Assembly (NCBI GenBank): GCA_023853785.1 | Contig: JAJIRX010000533.1 | Coordinates: 124,001-188,000 of the forward strand | DNA: 64,000 nt | Origin: Psilocybe azurescens | Taxonomy: Eukaryota; Basidiomycota; Agaricomycetes; Agaricales; Agrocybaceae | Direction: 5' to 3' | Shown here: positions 10,939 through 21,400 of the stretch, piece after piece | Layout of the letters: each line of letters opens with the position of its first letter | Numbering within the stretch: the stretch's first letter is position 1 | Made by a program: the position numbers and the translations under genes | The notes under the pieces: generated by a model | The model's database searches: none | What the model was told of the DNA's origin: nothing | What the model saw: the letters and a program-made list of their open reading frames with translations, nothing else

Positions 10939-11931
10939 ATTGAATTTCCAGAGAGAAACAATGAGAGAGATAGAGTAAGAAAGCAAGCAGATAATGTGAA
11001 CGAAGTGTTTGAGGACAACGTCCAAGTTGTTATGCCCGATTCTGCATTGTTCTTCAAATTGTCACCTCGCTGATGAACCTTTGATAGCCATTTACCAGAG
11101 AATAAATTCGTAATGTCGTTGCCTCAAGCACAGCCTTGCATAACCTCGAGGATGATTGAATAATAGAAATTTGACATTAAGATACATAGTGGGAGTAGTG
11201 GTTGTAGAAAAAGGCCTTCATTCGATCAGACTTCAAATACCCGACGGTAAATATGGCAACGAAGAGCGTGAGACGTCAACTTCCCTTACGTGAACTCATC
11301 CACACTTCACTTATATCGTGGTCTGTCTAGGAGAGACCACAACTTACCTGCACTTGTTTTCTTTAGTTGCTTAGTAGTAGAGTATTCACTCCAAAATTAG
11401 TCCTGTTACTCAGAACACAGCTGCATGTTCAACGTAATCAGACTGTTGTAACTCGAAATCGCATTCAGGTGAGTCGTCTCCAAACTCTTACACGGGCATC
11501 GAGCACGCTCTTATCTCTCTGTATGTACCATGACCAATACTCTCCAATCACACTGAATTTTCTTAGCATCGGAGTTTTAGAAAGAAGATGGGGATGTCCA
11601 TTCATAAATAATGACGCAGACAGCAATATGGAAAGGCACGATGTAGATATGCATTTTTATTTAAGAAGGATGGTGGTTATAGAGATCCGAAAAACAGTTC
11701 ACAAAGGAAAATGGAAAGGGGCACCGAGTGCCATTGATTTCCGTTAGCATCGACAAAGTCGTGATTCCTGATGCTCTCTTTAGATCAGCCTGATCTTCTC
11801 GTTCATAATCGGAAGGATCGTGCTCTGTAAGAAACCACGCAAGAATAATGTAAGCATGACTCGAAACGGGCATAATTATTTGCTAGATCCTGCCAGCGTC
11901 TATTGTCGACGACCTACAGCTCTGGTGGCGC
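10939..11931. other. Intergenic, nothing recognised
   Basis: About 1 kb between the start of the Cys-rich gene and the end of the phosphatase-like gene. The longest frame (11367-11747, +) has no family character. Confidence 0.45.
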
Positions 11932-13805
11932 TTAGAGAATCCAAACAGGGTTCTCAGGATAGTATTCTATCCCCGCAAATGGATGTTCTCCGAACGAGTC
12001 ATCGAGAGGAGTAGATGTAGGAATATCTCTCAGGTATCTCGTACTATGCACCACAGAACTATAGTCCGCGAAAACAACTTGACTTACCTCGGAACCAAGG
12101 AGCCTGAGGCGGCGCTTCTCGGCACGGCGTTTCTTCACGACCATCGCGGCGCTGAACAACAGTCCGCCGAGCGCGATGCAGGCTACGATGTAACTGAAGG
12201 CATTGTCAGAGAACGAAGGGACGGCAAGGATGTCGAGGGAGGATGTCTTGATTCCGCATGCCTCCATCCACTGCCTGTTGCTGGTGATTGCGGCACCCTG
12301 ATTGCTCGATGAGAACCCATCACGAGACAGGACGGGCAAGAGCACGCACCTCTGCACGGTAGACAAATTCTGTGAATGGGATATCCGCGTTGTGGCCGAA
12401 GACGTGAACATCCTCAAATCCGTGGGCGGTTCCGTTCTTGAATCGGATGCGGAGGAAGTCGCGAACATCGGGAGGAGAGCCACGACGGAGCTCGATGGCG
12501 AGGGCAGACGCGTAATCAGCTGCATTAACAAATGGATCAAGAATGGTACTGGTTACGTTTGAGCCGTAGTACTTACGGAATCCAGATAGCTCGGGACGAT
12601 CTTTCGTGATGCCGGTTTGTTCAAACAGGGAAAGGAATGGCTGGTATGTGGTCTCAACCAACATAAATTGAAGAGGGTCGCCGTTGAAAGCGATGCGTTC
12701 AAGAGATTCAAGGACAGTGTGGAGGAGAGTGCGACCGGCGACTGAAATACTGTATTGAGAACAATAAAGGAGTGGAGGACGTGAGTGAAGAACTTACCGT
12801 TGCCAATGCCGGTGATATCTCCATCTGTGAAGACACCATTTTCATGATAATTAGCCCAGTGACGCGCCTGCTCAAGGAAAGTGGGAGGAAGACGGTGAGC
12901 GTAAGTCTTGTTGTGCGTAAGTTCCGAGTTGATGTAATCGTAGATCTGAAGAAACGAAGTCAACATTCCATTAGCTACCCATACTTTCAACGGCCCTATA
13001 GCTTACATTCCACTGTTTCGGGATCACAATTAGTATATGTTGAGTTCGAAATAGGGAAACAACGTACAGCATTCTCCAATGTAGTTGGGCGACCGAAGAC
13101 ATAGTCTTTTACGCCGTTGAAGAAAGATGATGCGTCCTTGGACTTGGCCTTGAAGTCATCAGAGCCATAGAATTGTTTGGTGTGCTTTTCGAAGGCCTGG
13201 AAGAAGCTGAAGGATAAGAAACGACCAATAAACGTGGTCAAATGGTATAACGTACGGGGCAGTTGGTCCAGCTTTCCAGGGAACGATCGTTTCCAGGTTC
13301 GACGGTCTCAACTACAAGATTATGAGATGTAAGCGGCAATGCTTTGGTTTCTCGATCGAATCACGTACCAGGAACATATTGATAGCCGCCAAGGGGCGCA
13401 ACGATAGTGGTCTCGTTAGCAAGGACTATTTTGTTGTTCGGGTTGGGGGGAAAAGGCCTTGGAGGAGGGCGATGGCGGAATCAAAGACAACGGTGCCTTC
13501 TACACCAGCCTTGACGCGGACTTTCACTTCGTTGTTGTCGACAAGGTCAGAGCGGATTCCCTCGATGTAGGACGGAGAAGAGCTGTCGAAGTAGGTCGAT
13601 CGAATGAGGGAGCCGAGGCTGTGGGATTGGACCTAGAATGACGTTGAGATATCGTCAAACCATGGAACAGAGCAAGCGAACTCACCTCGCCGAGAGCGGT
13701 GGTCTCGGTGTTAGATCCAGCATACGTTAAAGGGTCTTGGTAATAGTTGTAGCGATCTCCATTTCGAGCGATGACTATAACACCGAGAACTTTTGAGAGC
13801 AGCAT
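11932..13805 (-). CDS. Histidine-phosphatase-like membrane protein (probable pseudo-enzyme)
   Basis: Multi-exon gene of the histidine acid phosphatase / phosphoglycerate-mutase-like fold. Order: LGVIVIARNGDRYNYYQDPLTY at the N-terminus, LGSLIRSTYF, the PLGGYQYVP block, ENAWNIYDYIN, a helical region, QFMLVETTYQPFLSLF, and ADIPFTEFVYR. A transmembrane helix follows near the C-terminus (SYIVACIALGGLLFSAAMVV) with a basic stop-transfer run (KKRRAEKRRLRL) and a tail ending PENPVWIL. The canonical RHGxR histidine is Asn (AAT) and the usual HD pair aligns to VE, so both catalytic residues appear absent. The N-terminus is hydrophobic only weakly, so a cleaved signal is uncertain. One exon is only 6 nt (13007-13012). 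Homologs in mushrooms are numerous as I recall; whether all share the Asn I cannot check. The final ~45 residues assume read-through of a possible donor (GAG|GTAAGT). Confidence 0.8.
13007..13012 (-). other. 6-nt micro-exon of the phosphatase-like gene
   Basis: Read on the minus strand, TGGAAT is preceded by an AAACAG acceptor and followed by a GTAAGC donor. It supplies Trp-Asn and joins LENA to IYDYIN as ENAWNIYDYIN, with both flanking introns in phase 0. Skipping it would also stay in frame but lose two residues that I believe are conserved in homologs. Confidence 0.7.
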
Positions 13806-14800
13806 TACTAATTTGTTAAGCTGTTAGAGAGAAAAGAGAAAGAAAGGGTTGTGGTCGACTCCCTGTGCTCGTCCTGTCTTTTAAAGTAGTGAGTGCCTTT
13901 GTCCATCCTCATTGGCCAAACCAATGGTTGGAGCCTGGCAGTTCACGCATGGCGACAGGCATGCACATTTTCCGCCACATCATTGTGATAGCATTGTCGA
14001 CGCAAGCAGGCGAACAGGCTTCGAAACCTAAGATGTTACAATCTTTACGCACGTGTATACGGTAAGATAATCAACTGGAAGTTGTGTGCAATCTATGCTT
14101 ACCAAATTAACAGTCCTCTGTTCGAACGAAGTTCATAGAAAGGGAGCAGAAACACGAGTAGAATGTCTCGGAAATTCTATAGCTCCTGTAATGAAATCTG
14201 TCACCGAAGTGTGCAAATATGGAAAGAGACTCCACGTACCATAGGCCAGCTCGTTCTCCTTTCAGACCCATTTTCACTTGGAAAGCACTCATGTTCGAAC
14301 TCATTCATTGATGGCTGATGTCAATCACTCGACTGTACGTGGTCATGTGGAAAGCGACGTCGCTCTAAATGAGTTTCGGAAGCCAAGCGCAGACGGTGGA
14401 GAACGGAGCGATAGCTGCTTGCAAGGTTCAAGGAGGCTCTTGTAAATGGCTGGAGGTAAACATGAGGCAACTTGTAAGTATGCAAGTTTCCATTACAGGT
14501 AATTGAACTCTGACTTGATATACTTTCTGATTTGTCGACATTCGCGCTTGGTCGTATGGATATGACCGACCCTTGAGGTGAGGAAGCTCGCTTTGGAGAG
14601 GTAATAGAGAAATGTATCTTGTCTCTAACACAGGCGTATATTTAGTCTTCAAGTAGCCTTTCATCGTTACGTAACAGTGAGGACAGGTGTGCATGAGGCA
14701 TAAATATCTGATTTGGAGGTAAAAGACATAAGGGAGCAATCTAGACCAGAGAAGGATTAGTCTTTGAGGAATGAAATCAGAGACAAATACGTACCTGTTT
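13806..14800. other. Intergenic, nothing recognised
   Basis: About 1 kb separating the phosphatase-like start and the SRP72 stop. Frames here lack family character. The right part is the 3' flank of SRP72. Confidence 0.45.
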
Positions 14801-15909
14801 CTACTTTTTCTTCTTTCCCTTTCCTCCGCCACTCTTGGAGTGGCTTCCAGCTTGTGCTGTGCTTTCAATAGCTGCACTTCCTTGGGTCGCTCCACCTCCA
14901 CCTCCACCTCCTTTCCTTCTCCTGCCCTGTCCAAATGTCGATCGTTCGCTCTTCTTCAGCCACCTTTCCGGATCAGGAGGCGGGGTAACCCCAGGAACGA
15001 CACCAACTGGAACACGCGACATCCGTATTTTCTTCGTTGCAGGTTTGGAATTTTGGCCTTCAGCGGATGCATTTGCCAGTGCAGAAGCCGAGGCAATCGC
15101 CGCTGCAGCAGAAAGCTGCTGAACAGGAGGTGGGGCAGACTCCAGAGTTGACGTGACTAAACCCGGCAGAGAGTCCAACGCGTGTAGGAACCCTGTGTTA
15201 ATGAAATCAAGATGTTTTTGCGATGCTTGGAGGTTGGTCAATATATCCGAATGCTCTTCAGAGTCCTTTTGAAGCGACGTTGTAAGAATAATTTCAAAGG
15301 CTCGAAGACGTACTCACAGGTTCGGCAGTGTTGAGTAAATCGTTATAAAGATCAAATGCTGTTTGGTAAGAGCCTTCTCGATAACTCTGTACTAGCCATT
15401 AGGTCTTGTTCCAGTCTTTCTCAAAGAGTTACGTGCCAACTGAGCTTCGAGGTGAATGATACCCCGATCATTCTCGCCCCTTTCTCCTTTAATCGATTCC
15501 AATATAGCCCTTGCATCGGATTCACGTTGTAGGCGATACAAGGAGTAGGCTCTTTCGTATGCATGGGTATCGTCGGAATCTATGAGACTCAGGGCAGCGT
15601 GGTATTGCTCAGTCTGTAGCAATAGGAACAACTTCGTCTGTCGTGCATCCGCATCTTTGGGATCCAGACGCAGAACTATATTCGATTGTCAACCTTAACC
15701 AGGGTTCTATACAATGAGATTAATAACACACTCTTGTCGCATGTCTTCACAGCATTGCTGAAATGACCACCGTCGATTTGGGCGCACAAGGACGTGAAGA
15801 GGCGTTTTAGACGCTCCGAGGTGGACAATGGCTGTTTCGGCTTTCCCTTGTTGCCTTTCCAGGTTGGTTTGTGCGATGGTAGAGACGGCTTGGTTGGCTT
15901 TGGAGGCAT
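14801..15909 (-). CDS. SRP72: Signal recognition particle subunit SRP72, apparently short
   Basis: Component of the signal recognition particle that, with SRP68, binds 7SL RNA for co-translational ER targeting. It starts MPPKPTKPSLPSHKP (ATG 15909) and continues with TPR-like helices (LKRLFTSLCAQIDGGHFSNA, LFLLLQTEQYHAALSLI, AYERAYSLYRL, SYREGSYQTAFDLYNDLL). After EEHSDILTNLQASQKHLDF comes an Ala-rich linker and the diagnostic SRP72 RNA-binding motif TPPPDPERWLKKSERS, followed by a Gly/Lys-rich tail. Introns have standard borders (for example GTAACT...TAG near 15390-15430). The reconstructed product is only about 325 residues, whereas family members known to me are about 550-670; the central TPR array seems absent. 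Either the gene is genuinely shortened or an internal segment is missing from the assembly. It faces the pinin gene head to head. Confidence 0.85.
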
Positions 15910-16023
15910 CGTTGACAGACTTACTGTCACGAATACCGACCGCGAGCATATCTTCAGGATACGTTGTAATACAAATTCCCACGGCCTCTGACGCACCTCT
16001 TCCCTGACCATCACCCTCAAATT
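15910..16023. promoter_or_regulatory. Shared bidirectional promoter, SRP72 / pinin gene
   Basis: Only 114 bp separate the two divergent start codons (15909 minus, 16024 plus). Both promoters and 5' UTRs must lie or overlap here. No TATA box is evident, which suits two housekeeping genes. Confidence 0.65.
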
Positions 16024-17176
16024 ATGTCTTCGGAAGAGTATGTTATTTTCTTTCAAACAGTCAATTTATCTAACTGGGATGAAAATTAGACTTCCTGCAG
16101 TAGAGCCTCAAATGGATGCGGCAGAGGCGCCAAAATCGCCAACGGAGACTACTCATGCAACGGATGAGACCAAGAAACGACCGAGGTTAGACTTCTCTGC
16201 TGCGACTGGTGGCAGAGAGCGCAAACGCGGAAAAAGCATATTCGGTATCCTAGTTGGTACCCTTAATAAGGCCAAAATTGAAGATAAAGAGAGGAATGCA
16301 AGCGACGCTGTAGGTCTAGCGCTTGTTTTGAACGCGATAAACGCATGTTGACCATACTTTTCAGGCTAAAAAACGACAGCTAATAGAACAAAGACTACAA
16401 GCTAAGCTTCGAAAAGAAACTGATTCTGTCAGGAGAGCCGAGGACGCGAAAAAGGATAAGACCACAGCAAACCGGAAAGAGGAAGACTTGCAACTGAAAG
16501 ATTCAATCGTACGTGTTTCTCTCATATCCTCAAAGACAAACTCTCACTAGGCCTTAGTATAAACTTCGTCGCACCAGGCTACCACTTCTAGCCAACTTCC
16601 TAATAACATCCGATGTAATTCCCTTAGAAGAATCGTCACCAACATCCACAAATCCATTGATCCCCGTTCCAAGATCTCACCCGCCACCACTCTATTACCT
16701 TCCAGGGATTCTTACACCCTCTCAGAAGACATTCCTCGAAAAACGCAAAGCTGAGGCAAGTATTCTGCAAGATTATTTCCCCCTATCATGCGTTTACCAT
16801 ACCGTTTTAGGTGGATGAAGCGGCTGAGAAAGAATGGGAGCGGTTTCGCGAAGAACGATCCGCTGGCATTGAAGAAATCAATCAACTTCGTCAGCGCGTA
16901 GCAGAAGAAGAATCAAGACGCAAAGCCGACAAAAATTTGGATAAAGACGATATGGACACCGATATACCCTCGCACAACGACGAACTTCCGCCATCTGCGA
17001 CCGCCGAAGATAGTGCTGCCACAGGTACGACCAAGGATGCAGCAATGGAAGTGGATGATAGCCCCGGAACAGCCAAAGAGGCACCGAAGAGTTCCGGTGT
17101 GACCAGCAGTGAGCCAGAGAAAAAGGAGGAATCGTCTGCGATGCAAGCAGACGACGATGATGCTGTGGAGTATTAG
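16024..17176 (+). CDS. Pinin/SDK/MemA-domain protein
   Basis: Predicted nuclear RNA-processing protein related to pinin, a factor linked to the exon junction complex and splicing. A short first exon (MSSEE) splices at 16038 to an acidic, Lys-rich segment. The pinin/SDK/MemA domain follows: KKRPRLDF, KRGKSIFGILVGTLNKAK, KKRQLIEQRLQAKLRKE, LRRTRLPLLANFLITSD and PLYYLPGILTPSQKTFLEKR. A coiled-coil region (EAAEKEWERFREERSA) and a long acidic low-complexity tail end at TAG 17174-17176. One intron (16756-16810) uses a GC donor. The gene is divergent from SRP72. Assignment is firm from the domain core; the exact cellular role is inferred from the family. Confidence 0.85.
16756..16810 (+). other. GC-AG intron in the pinin-like gene
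   Basis: Donor GAG|GCAAGT and acceptor TTTTAG|GTGG. It joins KRKAE to VDEAAEKEW in frame. Using the GT four bases downstream would give a stop after two codons. Confidence 0.75.
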
Positions 17177-17790
17177 TTATTAGGTCAAGGTCCGTTCATG
17201 CTTACTTCGTCCTTATTCCCGCAGATGCTAATGTTACTTTGGCGCATATGCAGTACTGACATTGTTTCTGACTTCAGTGCGTTATTTCTTTTTCCTTTCT
17301 TCATTCTCACCTTCTGCCTGCGTGTACCAAATGCTTTTGCCATGTACATATATCGAATATGAAACCGCAGTAATGCTTTCCCCTTGCCCTTGGGCCTCAC
17401 TTATGTCTTTAAGGTTATCGGTCTTTATATCGTCCCTCGAAGTACGCCAACATTCATATCGATGCAAGAATTTGTCACAGCCATGTGTCCAGGGCGTCAT
17501 ACGGACACTCTACGTCGGACTCAAGCTCAGGCTGTATAAAATTCGGATAAACAACAAGGGCGACGAGGCCATGGGGTGTCACCTGAGTAGGTGGCCGGGA
17601 AGCTTGGCAATCTATCGTGCCTACACTCTCGACGCAAACTTAAGATTTTTGTCGTCGAACCTGTCCAAAGAAGTGTCGGCAAATTCTCATCATCCGACTG
17701 CATAACATCGCGTGGAGAATTTTGTCGACTTAAATCTGTCTAATTATCCGATATCTCCATCGTCCTTATAATCGTGACGAACTGAGTTTC
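17177..17790. other. Intergenic, nothing recognised
   Basis: About 610 bp between the pinin-like gene and the CBM1 gene. It contains the 3' flank of the former and the promoter of the latter. Confidence 0.45.
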
Positions 17791-17798
17791 TATATAAA
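17791..17798 (+). promoter_or_regulatory. TATA box of the CBM1 gene
   Basis: TATATAAA lies 39 nt upstream of the ATG at 17837, in a position consistent with a core promoter and a very short 5' UTR. Confidence 0.5.
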
Positions 17799-17836
17799 CC
17801 GGTTCTTTTGAAAGGAAGACATGCTTGAGCTGAAAT

Positions 17837-18472
17837 ATGAATTCTTACCCATTCAACAAGCTCTTGTGTCTTATGCTACTTGCTCCAACGCTATCGGTAA
17901 GTTTGCACTATCGTAAATATTATCCGGGACTTTGCCGATCTTTCCTTTCAATCTTAGCTTGGAGGCTTCCAAGGTTCCGAGTCCCCGACCCCGACCCCAA
18001 CTATATCGACTACTTTTCCGGCACCTAGTTGCTGGACAACCACAGTTATCACTACACTTCCATATCCAACTGGAGGCGTTCCTCTAGTATGTGAACATAC
18101 GTTACTGTCATGTGTGCTTTGTTGAAAATCGTCATTCCACTGTACTTTCGTAGTGGTGGCAATGCGGCGGTTAGCATCGCTGTCGCTAGGACAGGCCCTT
18201 GATTGACTTGTCAATAGGACTTGGTTATACAGGTCCTGATATCTGCGGTGCTGGAGCCAAATGCACTTGGGTGAACCAGGTGAGTCCACTATGTCTTTCT
18301 AAGCTCATCAATTATTCAACGTCGTCGAACGAAGTATTATTCCCAATGTCAGCCAGTTCCAGGTCAGTTTCATATTCTCTGATAGATTTCGATGAAGCAC
18401 TTGTGACGCTGACCAACTATGTACTGCTGACCTTTTCTTTCAGTGACAACCACCTTAACGGTGTGCTCGTGA
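17837..18472 (+). CDS. Small secreted stand-alone CBM1 protein
   Basis: Predicted secreted protein of about 110 residues built from a signal peptide and a fungal cellulose-binding module. The first exon is a signal peptide (MNSYPFNKLLCLMLLAPTLS). Next comes a Ser/Thr/Pro linker (SPTPTPTISTTFPAPSC), then a CBM1 spread over several tiny exons: WWQCGG, then LGYTGPDICGAGAKCTWVNQ, then YYSQCQPVP, then VTTTLTVCS and TGA at 18470-18472. The Trp/Tyr/Tyr binding face and the four CBM1 cysteines are all present. The YYSQC exon requires an acceptor at ...CGAACGAAG; choosing the later CAG would destroy the motif. No catalytic domain is attached, so it may act as an expansin/swollenin-like helper, a wall-binding effector, or a remnant of a larger cellulase; these are inferences. 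Confidence 0.8.
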
Positions 18473-21400
18473 AAGAAACAGTGTAAATCTCTTCGTAGGC
18501 TTAACATTAGTAGTACTCGAAATACGACTCGTAGCACATGTTACTCTAGAGTCTAGACTGATTATAGAGGGCAAACAAATTGCCTTATTTGGAGGCCCTA
18601 CTCTGTGTGTGGCGTAAGCTCGTTCTGGACTTTTTCTCCGCTCGTGATAATGTCGACGGATACTTCCTTCCTTCCCTTCATCTGTTTTACACTGAGAAAA
18701 GGTTGATACATTCTGTCTTCTCTTTTGAATTGCTAAGACACAGAGGTTACGTCGATATAAATAATTCGTTGAATTGATTCGGTCATAGAGATTAAAATTA
18801 TCCGAAATCAATCCCACAATACAGTAAGACTCGGTAATGCTACGTGCACTTTGTGTGTTGATTGCGTAAGCTCCAATCTCTGCATAAGAGTAGCACACAC
18901 TCCGTAGATCTATGTAATCAGTAGTTTCCGGCTTGATTGATTCTTGGTGGCTTGTACGACGTAGGAACTATAAACGAAGACAAAATACCAATGACCCCCT
19001 TCTCAAATAGTGAATGATTTCCCCTAGGTTGTCAAATAGAACTTTTGCGTGTTCATATTGATTTCTGTTGGGGGAAAATATTAGGGACTTGGTAAGCTCG
19101 GAGGAGTTCGAGTGCTCAATCTCTTCTATTATAATAAAGTATGTTGCTATTCCATTAAGATCGAATCCGAGTTGTTGGAAGGCGGAGCTCGTGCCAAAAG
19201 AGTACAAGGTACAATTTGATATCTATCAATAGAGCCGGGGCATTGCGGGACCCATAGACGTCTAAGGCTATAAATTGGAGGAGCAGAGGATAATTACGAT
19301 AGACAAACACAAATAAGTATATCATTCAATGAGGTACCTCTGCCTCTGTACGCGTTACTGGTTACTTGATACATATTCCCGACTTAAGCGCAGGAGGGAC
19401 TCTCATTAGTGATTAAAATCTAACGTCAATATGTAGTATTTCTGAACTGAACCATTCCGCAAACCATCTCCGGAATGCGATCCCTGAAGACTGTGTGTAT
19501 GCTCGCTCGCGTACACCAAAATGTGTCATTATGGAACCAACATTGAAGTCGGCGAAGAATCCATGATTGGTGTAAGCGCGAGGCTCCGGATGCTGAATAG
19601 GTAAATCGAAATACGATCTCAGTACATACAGGTCGTTATCCTGCTTAATCTCATGCGTTAGGCCACCCATAGCCAAGTACTGTATTATCGTTTATGTTTT
19701 TATAGACGTTTGTGCCTCCAAAAATGAAATCTAATATGTGATATATGGCTCGGATTCTTATTCGCCAAGTAAAACGAGGTTCTCATCCCAGTTAAAGAAC
19801 TTTGACGAAGAACGTGAATATATCTCTGGAGCCGGTGGCAACGTTTGAATACCAATCTATCTTGGACCTGGCATATATCGTAAATGCTACACATATCAGT
19901 TTCATACGAGCTAAGCGTATAGTTTGAATGACTGAAGCAATACACAGGACAGAATATTTTTCAGTCGTTTTCGTTTTTCAACGATTTTCTTTACATTTTC
20001 TTTGTATTTTCAAGGAGTAAGCAAGGGGTTTGCAAAGAGCAGATTTTGAATTCACACTGCACAACCACTCTGGATCACCAGCAATGTGTGATTTTGTATG
20101 CTTTGGTGTGGGCCGTCAGTGACTTCGACAACAAGGCAGGCCGCATAAGAACACAGCCACTCGGCACTATCTTTCCCCTTCCCCCGACTTGGTCTCGGGC
20201 CTCTGCGCATGCTCCTCACAATTTATTGACGGCCCTGCTCCATATACGCGAAAACTTGATCCTTATTCTTTCTGGAATGTGGTAGTACCAGTCAGACTGC
20301 ACCAAGATCGGAGTACGAATGGCATTCATTGGCGGCTGTAATATCATCCTTGTGAAGTTCCAGAACCTTTCCTGAGCTTCCGCGGTCATCATTTGGATGA
20401 TTTTCCTTTGAATAGCGGCGGCGTTCAAGATCTCCTTTTCAGAAAAATGTTTGCATCTCTCTCTCACGACCTTACTACGCATACCGCCAAATGGAAATGC
20501 GCATACACCTGGCATGACCTGATTCTTAATGGGCGTTCATTTGTGTCTTCGGAACCGAATCAACGGTGGTTACGTTCAGGTCACTCCCTTGTAACATGAA
20601 TATATGCGCAAATAGTAGCGTTTACGGAGCGAGACTTTGCAAGCTCTTATGTTCACAAGGATATCAGAAATTGTGAAAAAAAACTTTTTGTTTATGCTAT
20701 GCCGTCCACCTTTGGTCCAACTTCAGTACGTAGGACCTACCTTTCTTTTATTCCGCGAGATGAAAGCAACCGCACTCACTGTGAAAACATTCTCCAGTAG
20801 AACAACTCCCATAATCTCTTAGGGCTCAAGATATGGCTCGTGTCGTCGAAAAGCCTTCGGATGTTTATTCGTGAGAATCCGGGCTAAGGCATCTATTTCT
20901 GAGGATCGCGCCTTTCGGTTAAATTGTTACACATCAACATTTACCGCTTGTAGGCTAACTTTTACGATCGATAGGCCCACAGAAAACTTGTTTTTTGAAG
21001 GCTAGGGAAACATACCAAAATCATTCATTGAATGTACTCGACACTAAGGATGTGTCATACATCTTTGAGCCTCCTTGCCAGCCGCCACCTGGAATAAAGA
21101 AGGTAGCCACTTACACAACGTTACATTTTCAATCCCTGTGAAGAGTGGCATAAACAAATACAGGAACATACCATATTCTCAGTATCTGGTGTTTGGTGCT
21201 CTTTGGACCTTTCTTCAGTGACCAAGGATGATGCATAACAACACGGAGGAGTGATAGCGTCAAGCTTTCTCCATGCTTGTAATCCGATGCCGTCGTCTTT
21301 AAAGGGGGTGTCTAGAAATCTCAGGCATCGCGAAACGTGTTACATGTCCATGTTGGTGTTCGTCATTCTTCACTTCCGAAGATTAATTCAAAAATTCAAT

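Noticed and set aside
18968..20515. Possible multi-exon minus-strand gene from several protein-like frames
   Set aside because: Splice sites do not connect the frames cleanly and no motif is recognised.
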